Of a DNA stretch of 64,000 nt, positions 1 through 12,700 are shown one piece after another. The notes under the pieces were generated by a model. The model worked only from the letters and a program-made list of their open reading frames with translations. It searched no databases and was not told where the DNA came from. The translations under genes and the position numbers were made by a program. The stretch covers positions 27,406,853 through 27,470,852 of the forward strand of contig OY755241.1 in assembly GCA_963576725.1 (NCBI GenBank), given 5' to 3'. Position 1 is the first letter of the stretch, and each line of letters begins with the position of its first letter. Source of the DNA: Azorinus chamasolen. Lineage: Eukaryota; Mollusca; Bivalvia; Cardiida; Solecurtidae.

Positions 1-245
1 CAGTAGATATGAAAAAGGGGAATAACTAAACAAAATATTGATGCTAGAGTTGTGACCATTGTGCATGACACTTCCTCTCATCATGCTTACTCCATGAGTG
101 AAATTTGAAAGTTCTATAATTATTAGTTTCGAAATGACAGCCAAGAAAGGAAAGTAACGGACAGACAGTCAGACAGACGAACGGACGGACAGACGACGGA
201 AAGGTGATCCCTAAGTGACACACTGCCTCTCGGCAGGTAACACAA
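1..245 (-). repeat. Dispersed repeat R, copy 1
   Basis: Read on the minus strand, this copy starts near 245 with a short palindrome (CTGCCGAGAGGCAG), then a conserved GTGTCACTTAGGGATCAC block and a CTGTCTGTCCGTC run. The same order of blocks recurs at 17238-17520 and 29515-29780. No coding capacity is seen. It may be cut by the window edge. R is a local label; I do not know its class. Confidence 0.7.
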
Positions 246-574
246 AAATGGACTAATCCAATATGTAAATATGGAATAATTCACTGGGAGCAAATGGGTT
301 AATTAGAATTTATTTTTAAAGTGGCATATTAACTCATGACTGTTTGTTTGTAAAAGCAGAATCTGTAAAATTATATCTATAGTATTCTATAAGTAAACAG
401 AGAAGCCGTCTATAGGAACCGCCTTATCTGAGTCTGTATCTGTTTGAAAACTGAAGGCATATTTATGAAGTAAATGGGTAAGGGTGTTAGAGTCAATTTA
501 TGAAATGATCTCCTATCATGCAGTTTATCTAACATAATCATATATGTAATCATATCATATTGCAATCATTTCAG
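246..574. other. Region upstream of the first coding exon
   Basis: AT-rich sequence ending in TTTCAG directly before the ATG at 575. The TTTCAG looks like a splice acceptor, so the 5' UTR is probably carried on an exon upstream of the window, and no promoter can be placed here. A degraded hairpin fragment with GCCGTCTATAGG lies near 405-420. Nothing else is recognised. Confidence 0.4.
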
Positions 575-726
575 ATGAGGGTGACGGTATTTCTGATCGG
601 TATTTTCTGGCTAAATATTGTAGAAAGGGTTGATGCTGGCCGGGCCTCAACGTGGGAAAAATGCAACTGCCATTGGGCTACGTGGAGATCCTGGTCAGAG
701 TGCACAAGCACGTGCTTTGGTACAAT
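575..726 (+). CDS. Exon 1: signal peptide and start of TSP1-like motif
   Basis: The start is the ATG immediately after TTTCAG. It is chosen because a typical signal peptide follows: a short basic start, hydrophobic [14 protein letters not shown], and a likely cut near residues 21-24. Residues 34-47 read [14 protein letters not shown], the tryptophan ladder and first cysteines of a thrombospondin type-1 repeat; WxxW is the usual C-mannosylation motif. Two donors are possible. GT at 720 leaves phase 1 and breaks the join to exon 2. GT at 727 (AT|GTACAG) leaves phase 2, joins exon 2 in frame and gives CFGTMERIR, which continues the TSP1 pattern of arginines after CxxTC. I therefore prefer 726 as the end. 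Confidence 0.82.
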
Positions 727-3700
727 GTACAGTGACATATCTTTTAAAATAAACAATAAAACCCCTTTAACGACCGCAATCCCATATATGGGACATACGC
801 AACATTCTTAACCTAGACAAGAGGGCTCGCGAAGGCGTCCTCTGATCAGAGTTAAAACGTTGTGCTGAATCCATGGATATCGCTGTTTTTACTATTTTAC
901 AGTTAGTTCGCGATGCCCCCTCAAGATAACAAATGGATTGGTTCAAAATTAGATTTGGACGAATTTATTGTAAATATCATGGGACTAAAACGTTTGATGT
1001 AGAACGAAAGAAATGCAGAAAGCTATAACTTTTGGTATATTTTTTTTATCATACATCAATCTACCTTCAAACACCAGAATTATACTTCAATGTATATAAA
1101 GAGAACTTTAATGTACAGCATAGCTACAGTCATATCTTAAGGGGAAATTCGAAATAAATTTGATATTCTCAACCGTTTCGTTTTGAAGCCGATACTTCAT
1201 GGTTTTTAGCTCACTTGTGTATGCTCAGATGAGCTTTTGTGATCGCCCGTCGTTCATCCGCCCGTCCATCAACAATGGACATCTTTTGTCGGTTATCTCC
1301 CTAAATTCAATTTATAGGTGGCACTCGCACCGAGTAGGTCCCTCATCCGGATAACTTCTGCTTTTATCGATCGCCATTGTATGTGTTTACTGAATTTATT
1401 CATGATAAGATTGATCAACAAAATTATTTAAATCATGTAGATGAAATGAAAACTCTTTACATTTTGAACATGAATACTGGTCTTTCAACCATTTTGCACA
1501 AAACCGAGAAGGGGATGGGGTAGACATTACGCTTTCAGGAGTGGACCGGACATTAAACTTCGCCTGTCATAATGTAAAATCTGACTTCAATGATATTGTG
1601 TATGCCCTTGATAGTTGTCTGTTCGATATAGTTTTATTTTTAATATTGGTTCTTTTTTGATCGATTACGAGTGCAAGTGTGTATGGAAATTACAAGGTAA
1701 AATTTGCCCACAAACAGTACATGCAAATTACCAAAAATACACATTGAAATTAAAACAATAAGAAATTAAATCAATAATACACTTAAACAAGATATATTGA
1801 AATAACCGTTTTAACTCTTTCCTCCATAAATACGCATTTCTATGCCTTTGCATACAGGGTTGACCCAGAGCAGGTGACTTCTGTATAGTGCTGGACCTCT
1901 CTGAGCAAGGTTTGCTTATGGAATAAAATAGATCTGATTCTATAGTTCCTACTTTCGCAAAACATTCATGTGTTAATCTGCCGTCTTTAAAATATCTAAT
2001 TAATATTCACGATGCCATAATTTCTTACATGAATATTCAGATCAGATTGTAAAAACGTTTTATGACTGATTAGAATTCACACTATTTCACCGTACACTGT
2101 GCTTTTGCTGTGTTCCGAGTATATTTCTTATTTATATCAGAAATAACCTCAGATATCAAATGAAATTAAAATATTTAATCCTTACACAGTGATGGAAATA
2201 TAGATCTGCTAATTGTGATGACCCAGGCGAGCGTTTTTGCTAGGTTTTCTCATCAGCATCTGCAATATTGTATTTTTGCAAATATCATTCGGTTGCTTTC
2301 ATTTAACAAGAGCACCGCAAGCAGGTGCCAACGGTCGTCTGTCGTCATTGTCAAGATGAACATGCATACCAAAAAAATGAAGGTTGTAAATGAAAAATTA
2401 AAGAAGTTATGGTCAATGTTAAGATTTCGGACGACGACGACAACGACGACGCGGATGCCGGAGTTACGACAATAGCTTGTGATTTCTTCGAAACAGACGA
2501 ACTAAATATTAAGCCATCAAGACATTGAACTTCTCTTACAAATTTCAGTTACTAAATAAATATGTATGGACCCAGATAAGACGTTTATTTTATTTATTTA
2601 AAACAGAACAGACGATAAATATGCAACCATTCTTACTGGTGATATTGTCTCTATTTGATTTCATCTTATATTTTTATTTTCGGCTCTAAGGGACCATCAG
2701 TGTCGATGGGCCGTAAAGCTCCATTCATTCATTCATTCATTCATTACTGGTGATTATTGATTATATAACAGCTTTTGATCAGTATCCAAAATGTATTTTC
2801 TCTTTTTGTATGTTTTGCTTGTTTTTGTTTGCTGAAATCGGACAATCAAACTTTAGTTGCGGCGGTAAAATGAAATATTATTAAAGCTAAAGATTGTTTT
2901 TTAATTGTGATGCATGTACGTATATGTCAAGTAGATACCCCTGTTCCCTGGCTGATTAAATTTCCTGTTTAGCTCCAGTAGATATTCACTAAACAAGACC
3001 TTACTAATTATATGTTGAGGTCACGACACAAAAGGGTCACAGCAGGGTGTGATATATTATGACGATAACTTATCTATGACACTGATATACTGTTACAAAA
3101 ACAATACTGAATGTCCGTTTGAACGTCCCCTCCCCTCCAAAGAAAAAAAAGAAAAACAAGTTTATAACTTTTCGATTTTGTTAACCCTTTACTCTATGAA
3201 TATGAATGTAAGAAATAATGTAATCATGAATATTAATATAAATTAATTTTATAATGATATATTAACACAGGGAATCATATCTATATTTATCATAAACAAA
3301 CAGAGCAGATCCTGATCAGACGGCTTCTAGAGCATATATCTGATCTGGATCTACTCTGTTTGCAAAGGCATTAAAAGGGATATTATGTCTTAAATGATTA
3401 AATAAAGACATTTTAACATTTAAGTAGCAGTCTGAAATGTAGTCATGTATTTCTTTCGGTTTCATAGGTTCAGGATAAACTTATCATCTATCTGGATTTC
3501 TTGTTTTAAAAAAGTTCAAAATAGAAAATAAATAAAACTTGAAAATGCAAGCAATATTTCCGCACATCCTTCGTTATTCTCGATGTTAAAGAACTTGTTT
3601 GTTCTGTATGTGGTGTTTCCTGCATGGCTCATTTTGTACTTGTGTGTAATCAGTGTGAAAACAATCAATAATGGATAACTAAATTTAGTTTTATTGGCAA

Positions 3701-6700
3701 ATCCGCAATACATATTGCCTATAACCTTTTACAACAATACATGCGAAGTATGATATTTACAAACATTATTAACAAAATAACAAAGAATTACAAAGCAGCA
3801 AGAGTATCAATGGTAGTTTTACGGAATTGCATACATTCCTTGATATATTTACCTGTATTTATTTTTTTCCTGTGTGTCGTTGACATTAAAGCGTTAAATG
3901 TGTTAACAGAAGGCCATTGAACGTTACCAAAATACTGACTACGAATGTCTGTGTATTTGGGGCAACACAGTAGGAAATGATGAAACGTTCAACAAGAGTA
4001 TGCTTACAAAGTTTACAGAATCTGTTTTCTCTTAATGCTCCACTAAAACGTCAAGATTCAATATCAAGAGTATGAGAGTTTAATCTAAAACGAGCAAATA
4101 TTTTGCGCACCTCATCATTCGTAATTATATTTAGATATTCTTCGAAGCAAAAACTGTTTTTAAATCTACAATACGTAATTTGGTCACTGAGTTAATTGAA
4201 TCAATCCAATCTTAAATAAACTGGTCTCTTAGACGCATCTTTATTAGTGGTACATAATTAGTATCAGCATCAAAATTGAATCGTACATTAGTATGTTCAA
4301 GATGATCTATAATAGAATTCATTATTTCGGTCCAGCAAGTACTGTTTACATTATTGCACTGATAAATAAAAATTTCGTACATGGGTGAACCAATTTTACT
4401 TCTTATCTTACACCAGAACTTTAGTGCCCGTTATTTACATAAAAGCGTCAATGGGAACCTTCCTAATTCACCATACACGGCTGAGTTAGGTGGTTTTTTA
4501 ACACCAAGTAAATATTTACAGAATCTTAGGTGCAACTAATCAACTTCTTTCAAATTATACACACCCAAACCTCAGCCCCGTATAATAAAATTGGAACAAC
4601 CAAACTATCGAACAGCGCAAATTTTGTCTCGACATCAAAATGTTTCTTGTCAAAAAGATATAAAAGACTTGAATAGGCCTTTAGAGCATGATCATGCAAA
4701 GACTTGGCAGCATTCGTGAATGTTCTAACGTGATTCTACGTTTTTCGAATATTATAACCTTTGTTTTTGAGACATTTATTGTTAGACCCCATTTGACAGA
4801 GTATTGGTAAATGTTATCAATTTGTGACTGCAAACTAATAGGATCTATAGTGAACAGAACAATATCGTCAGCAAAAGGAAGTGGGTATTTTGATAATAAT
4901 TCAAAATCCTTATTAGTTAGGATTCAAAATAAAGGTTATCAACAATGTAATTTAGGAAAAAGAGAAATAAAACGGGTGATAACGGTTCACTTTTCTTTAA
5001 ACCTATCGTTACGTCAAAGAATTCAGATATTACAATCAGACAGTTTAACACACGACTGCACACTGCTATACATACACTTTATCATGTTTAACATTTTACA
5101 ACTAATACCTAATTGAATTCATTTATACCATAGAGTCTCCCGATTAACGGTTTCGAACGCCCGCTGGTAATCTATAAAAATGCACCATAATTTAGACTGC
5201 TTAGCTAAAACTTTCTGTATGATACAATGGAGAAGAAACATTGTGTCAGCTGTAGATCGGTTATCACGAAATCCAAATTGGCAATCTGGAAACAAGTTAA
5301 TTTTTCTCACTCCATTTATTCAGGCGATTCCGCAATATCAAAGAGAATATCTCAGATGAAATATTATACCCCTATAATTTGACGGATCCCGTTTGTCACC
5401 CTTTTTATATATCGGAACAATAACCCCTGTGGTCCAACCATCTGGATATATGCAATAATCAAAATATAATTGAAAATAGTGCAGAGAAACGGAGCGATAA
5501 AGGGTTTCGCATCCATAAAGAAGTCCGCTACATTATTATCGATCCCCAATCCTTCGGACGAGACTATAATCCGAAGTCCGATGTATCAGTGCTTTACACT
5601 GGGCATCTAAAAGTACCAGAGAAACTCAGTCGATAATAAGAGTAGGCCCGGTTTCTGTTTATCCTCTCCCCTCTCTCTGGGCGTCCAATTAGCCCATAGT
5701 GAGCAGAGACGGATGTTTATCAACACAAATAAACAAACATTATTGTCTAAGTCACAGCATCTATTTCCTCTATAAAATCATTAACTGCTATTCTACAACC
5801 TACTGACATACGCATTGGTGAATCAAAACTTTATCAATAATATCCTCATTATTTTTACATTTTGTAACTGAACAAATTTTACATTTAAAGGAATCTTTAC
5901 AAATACATCTGTCAATAAACAAATGATCATCCTTAACCAAACTAACTTTATCAAGGAATTTACTGCAGATTCTTGTTGACAAATTTGCTCGTGCAAATTA
6001 CAGAATCGATCATGGAGTCAATCTTTAGCATTAGGACAAGAACCTGAACATTCTGGGTGATCAAGTTTCAATTTATCCTTCATCTAACAAGAAGCACATA
6101 TATGATGAGCTTATCTCATTACTCCTTTGCCAACCATAGTTGAAACATTTGTTCCTCTGGAATTGACTGCAAACCAAACTTTATCAGACTCAAACTTATC
6201 ATATTTAACTTTCACACCTTTATGTTTTTTACAAAGACACTTTATCAGCTCTATGCCTCGAAGGAACAGCCGTTTCAACATAACCAAAAGAATCCCCCAT
6301 TCAAAAGAATCCCTCATTTTAATAAACCGAACTCTATTTCTCTTAATAGCACTGCATACAAAGCCTTCATTGCAGTTAAATTATAAGAGGAATTTAAATA
6401 CATGATCTTCTTCAAGAACTGGATCTATGCCTTTCTTTCAGAGGTTTTAATAGAAGATGAAGAAATAATCTCAAGTTCGCCAGTCACAAATAAATTTATA
6501 TCAAAATTTATCAAAAGAAACCGACTCATTTACAAATTCAAACCGAAGATGTGACTGACGATAACTCTGTCGATTCCTAACCCGATCACTGGCCTTAGAC
6601 ATAATACCTGATTTACTTTTGCTCTTTTTTGATTTTGACTTTTTCTTCTTCCTTTTCGCATCCGAATCAGATTCTTTGTCAGAATCAGAATCCGACACAG

Positions 6701-9700
6701 TACTGGACGATGTACTCGACAGTATCCTATACTTAGATTTCTTCTTACGACCACCAGACCTGACACACCGACCCCTACCTGAGCTACAATCATTTGAAGA
6801 AGCTCAACCGTCTAGACTTAGGTGATGCAACTGAACTGGAATCAGAATCATCATCTGAACTGTCCGAACCCAATAAATTCAACCCCATTTTACTATTCCT
6901 TTCTTTACATAAAGTCCTTTCTTAAATCTTCCAGAGTCAATTTACCCCCGCTCACTTTTGACGCCTTCGCGCCTTTATTAACTTTGGAGTCTAATCCACT
7001 CTCCTGAAGAAATAAACTAGTCTCACCTCGTAGCCGAGAAACCATCTCTTCTCATGAATCTTCCGCCTCATCTCGTCTGCCTTCGACCTTTGCCGCATCA
7101 ACAAAGCCTCCTCTTGCTCCAATGCCTCAAATTGCCGCTGTGGCTCCGAAAGGGTTATCAAAATCAACTACACCCTCATGCATTGCCTTATAATCTTTCT
7201 TACTGCTCCTTGCTGGCAACTCCTCTTATTCTCCTGTCCTTTCCCAATATCTGACATAAGGCACAATTAAAAGTTCACCAAATAAAATAAATCAAGGAGA
7301 ACTTAAAAAACAGTTCACCACATGAATCGTCAATAAGACATTAAAACGGAAAACTCATTTCCGACGAAACGGCACCCCTTCCAGCCTCCTAAACAGCTTC
7401 TATGAAAACGTTTCTAAAGTTCACAAATTATTCCATAAAATAAATTCAACAAAAGTCGAATAGATATCTGTATGAAGATTATCAAAACAAATTATCAACA
7501 TGTAACTTCGTCGTCAAACAAATACAGAATGATGTGAAGAAGAAATCAAGTCATGAATATTAATTTTAGCGCCAAAATCCAACAACCAATGCCATTATGG
7601 CAGCAAAATAACAGCCAACGACACAACATGTGTACATTTTGTAACCTAACAACTAGCGTGAGCCAATTAGAATGAGGATTACATTACTGTTTGTTCAGGC
7701 CAGATAATTGAGTTATTTTTAGATCAAAGTAATGTAAATGAGAATTATACGTGAATCTAAATCATTAACATGAAGATCATTAATAACATCGCCATCAAAA
7801 TGATCAGATATATTAGTATGAGTGGCAGATGATGACAGAAAATAAAGCATTGCGCCTGTTTTGAATTGTCTTTTGATAACAAAAGTGTAACAACGGACCT
7901 ACTCGGTGGCAGCGCCACCTGGTTGGACAGGGGCAGATAACCTACAAAAGACGCCCATTGCCTTAAACGACATCTCATCTGAAACCGCATGGTAGAATGT
8001 AACCAAACTTTACAATAGTGATTTTTGCATCATGCTCTAAAGCAATTTTTAAGATTACCCGAATCCATGTAGAAATCTTTAAACGTCTCCAAAAACCAGT
8101 GGTCAGAATTGATTGATATTTGACAGGAATAGTCTGTGACGCTCTATCAAAATTGTTAAACATATCTTTGATCTAAAAACAACATGACCACCAGGGACCT
8201 GGCTAGCTATACAGACAACCTTTAAACCCCGTTAAAACATGTGGTTTAATAACATTTGGTAGGAATAATCTTTATCAAAAATCATAAATTCATGTTGATA
8301 TCTCAAAAACATTGCCGCCAGGAGCGTGGCTGAATTTCCTTATATAGCAATGTAGAAAACATTTTAAAAATTCCTCCAAAACTGGTAGGTAATCAAATTT
8401 GAATGGTATTTGGTAGGAATAGTCGCCTGGTGTCCTTGTATCAAAATTGTTAAGATCATGTTGCTATCTTATAAACACGGCCGCTAGGGGCGCTGATATA
8501 TATCCTTATATAACTTAATAGAAAACCATAAAACATCTTCTCCTCCAAAACCAATGGTCCAATTTGAAAGTTATTTAGTAGGAAGAGTCACCTGGTGATC
8601 CTTTATCAAAATTTATTCAAATCATGTTGACATCTCAAAATACATGGCCGCTAGAGGCGGGGCTAACTTTTCTTATATAACATTATTCTCCGAAATTGTG
8701 GTCCACGATTATCAGGTTAGCGATATAGGGCCATCATTACCCTCTTGTATGTAAAACTACTTATAACGACTATTAAGAAATTCAATAAATAGCAAATGTT
8801 TAAAATAAAGCACATATATAGCCATGTCAAACCAGGGCAACAGATAAATGTCATTTCCACACCAAACCCTATGTTGCGAGGCGATTCTAAAAGGTTTCTG
8901 TACTATAAAGAAGAAGAGCAGATCCTGGTCAAGCAACTTTTAACTACTTATTTATTCAACTTTAGCCAGTTCTTGACGGATCCGTACTTACCTTGGCGAA
9001 CAGTCTAAATATAGCTGACACGCCGAGTAACGACGTGTTGTCAGGATCAAAATTGTGTTTTGGAGAGACAAAAACACCCCAAGTTATAACAAGTTCGAAA
9101 ACTGAAGGGGGGACTGTTTGACCCTCCACTTATGTTTTTGACTAATATTAATAACGAAAATTATTTGCGCTATTTGCCCGTAAAGAAAGGCAGGACTGAA
9201 ATCAACCTCGGATATGTTTACATATATTTCCGAGGTTGCTGGAAACCTACTGATTAGATTGCACAAGCACGTGCGAACTACGATTTAAAATATCATATTA
9301 TACAGAGTATTGTTCTCGACAATGATTGCAATTTCAGGGAAAGAATACGTGCAGTCATCTCAACAAATATTGATGGATGTGATGAGTTTAGCGACTGTGC
9401 TAGCGCCGACGAAGGTTTAGGTTGGGAGCGTCGGGGTTGTAACGAGATATGCTATAACGGCGGTAGCCCTGATCCTGAATCGTCCGATAATTGGATAGGA
9501 AGACTATTTGCCGCATGTACCTGTAAACCAGCATACGAGGGCAGTTGTTGTAAGGACCGTAAGTTCTGAAAATTTCATCATAAAAGCCCAACACATTGAG
9601 GTCTAGTTCTGGATGTCAAACACTTTCAATGCGATGCACGCGTGCGGTCATTTACATTCACAGGCGTTGAACTCATGAAATATGTCAAAGAAATAAGTTA

Positions 9701-12700
9701 AAATGTCCCTAAATTGACGTTTTGTAACATTTGGAGCCGAACAAATAAAGTTTGGAGCGTTTTGAGACAAAGTTGATATTTCGTATATTCTATATTAGAA
9801 AAAGGCAAATAACTTTCGACCATCCGATACACGGTTGCTCCGCTTCAACTGCAATTATCTTCGCCCGGAGGGCCACAAAGCATCATGGTCATACTAAAGG
9901 TCATAATTTTTGCACGCTAGTGGCGAAACTGTGATTACCTATGCAAACAGTTTGAATCCAGATGAGATGCCACATAATGCTGCGTCTCATCATGATCCAA
10001 ACTGTTTGTCATCTTGACCATAACTGATCAGGGTTTGCACTATTTTCAGCAGTAGTGGATAAACTGTTGATTTTGATGAGTGACAGGAGTTTAGACCCAG
10101 ATTAGACGCTGTATTTTCGATGCGGCAGCTGATCTGTGTCTACACTGTTTTCATTAATTAGTAATTACAACCAGGATTGAGTGATTTCTATCCAGTCAAT
10201 TAATTACATCTAACGGTGTTAGTCATTTAATTGTTTGATCATTACTTGATATCAATTTATTATTGAGCTACTTATGTGTTAGATTATGCGTTTTATAGCA
10301 AATTGTTATGCCCCAACACACACACACACACACGCACGCGCACACGCGCACACGCACACACGCACAAACACACACACGCACAAACACACACACATGGTGG
10401 GAGGCATATAGCCTTGCTCTTGTCCATCCGTTCTTACATCCCAATCTCCTCATACACCTCACCAATGGGAGGATTTACTCCAAACTTTCACAGATGAACA
10501 TCCTTGACGTATATATGCACTTAAACCATAACTCCATGAATATTCAGATTAAGAAATAATTACACCATGAATATTAATTAGATCGATTATTATAATAGCA
10601 CATGGACACATGAATGTTTGGCCGTGGCAGAAACTGTCAAGTCATATCTTTATTAATTATAATATCATAAGCAAATAATAGCAGATACTAATGAGACGGC
10701 TCCTACAGGAGCCTTCTGATCTGGGACTGTTTTGTTTGCAAAAGCATAGAAAGGCTTATTTTTGCTCAGACCATCTTAACCCGTTATGAAACCCTGAAAT
10801 CGTCTTCTCTATACATGTATAATATAAAGTGAAACAATATTATGTGTCTAACAACCCATACACTCGTACCAATGGGAGGTTTTACTTCGAATGTTCACCC
10901 ATGATAAGCTATCAACCTTGATGTGAAGATTTTCTTAAAGAATGTAATTATTGCTCTGTACTGACCATTTTTAGCTCACCAGAGCACAAAGTGATCAGGG
11001 TGAGCTTTTGTGATCGCCAGATGTCCGTCGTCCGTCGGCGTGCGTCGTCCGTCGTCGGGCGTCAACAATTTGAACCTTTAAAAATCTTCTCCTCTGAATC
11101 TACAGGGTTCTCAGCTTTCATCTTTGGTACATAGCATCACCTATAGGTCCTCTACAAAAGTTATATAAATTATGCCCCTGGGGTCAAAATTGGCCCCGCC
11201 CCAGGGGTGGGAAGTTTTCAATAGAAACATATAGTAAAACTTTGAAAATCTTCTCCTCTGAAACCAGAAGGTAATTAGCTTTCATATTTGGCACATAGCA
11301 TCATGTTCAGGTCCTCTACAAAAGTTATATAGATTATGACCCTGGGGTCAAAATTGTCCCCGCCCCAGGGGTGGGCAGTTTTCAATAGAAACAAATAATG
11401 AAATCTTTGAAAATCTTCTCCTCTGAAACCGAAAGGCTCTCATCTTTCATAATTGGCACAGAGCAGCATATTAAGGTCCTCTACAAAAGTTTTATAAATT
11501 AAGGCCCTGGGGTCAAAATTAGCCCCGCCCCAGGGGTGGGCAGTTTCCAATAGAAATATATAGTAAAAACTTTGAAAATCTTCTCCTCTGAAACTAAAAG
11601 GTTCTCAGCTTTCATATTTGGCACATAGCATCATGTTCAGGTCCTCTACAAAAGTTATATAAATTATGGCCCTGGGGTTAAAATTAGCCCCGCCCCAGAG
11701 GGGGGGGGGCATTTTTCATTGGAAACAAATAGTGAAATCTTCTCCTCTGAAACTGGAAGGCGCTTAGCTTTCATATTTGGCACAGATCATCATGTTCAGG
11801 TCCTCTACAAAAGTTATATAAATTATGCCCCTGGGGTCAAAATTGGGGCCGCCCCAGGGGTGGGAAGTTTTCAATAGAAACATATAGTAAACCTTTGAAA
11901 ATCTTCTCCCTTGAAATCAGAAGTTTCTCAGCTTTCATATTTGGCACATAGCATCATGTTCAGGTCCTCTACAAAAGTTATATAAATTATGCCCCTGGGG
12001 TTAAAATTGGCCCCACCCCAGGGATGGGCAGTTTTCAATAGAAACAAATAGTGAAATCTTTAGAAATCTTCTCCTCTGAAACTGGAAGTCGCTCAGCTTT
12101 CATATTTGGCACAGAGCATCATGTTCAGGTCCTCTACAAAAGTTATATTAATTATTGCCCTGGGGTCAAAATTGTCCCCGCCCCAGGGGTGGGCAGTTTT
12201 CAATGGAAACAAATAGTGAAAACATTGAAAATCTTCTTCTCTGAATCTAGAAAGTTCTCAGCTTTCATATTTGGCACATAGCATCATGTATAGGTCCTCT
12301 ACAAAGGTATATAAATTATGACCCTAGGGTCAAAATTGGCCCCGCCCCAGGGATGGGAAGTTTTCAGCAGAAACATATAGGGAAAACTTTGAAAATCTTC
12401 TCCTCTGAAAATGAAAGGTTCTCAGCTTTAATATTTGGCTCATAGCATCATGTTCAAGTCCTCTACAAAAGTTATATAAATTACGCCCCTGGGGTCAAAA
12501 TTGGCCTGCTCCAAGGCCGGCTAGTTTTCTATAGAAACATATAGTGAAAACTTTGAAAATCTTCTCCCCTGCTTGTCTGGTGAGCGCTTCAGGGCCATTC
12601 TGGCCCTCTTGTTACCAGAGTTATGGGACTCTGAAATTTTCTTCATTATATGACACATAGTCCAAAGTGCTTGATATAGAGACAATATTGTTAGGGGGAG

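Noticed and set aside
10268..10559. His/Thr- and Val/Cys-rich open frames.
   Set aside because: They arise from the (CA)n microsatellite at 10313-10394.
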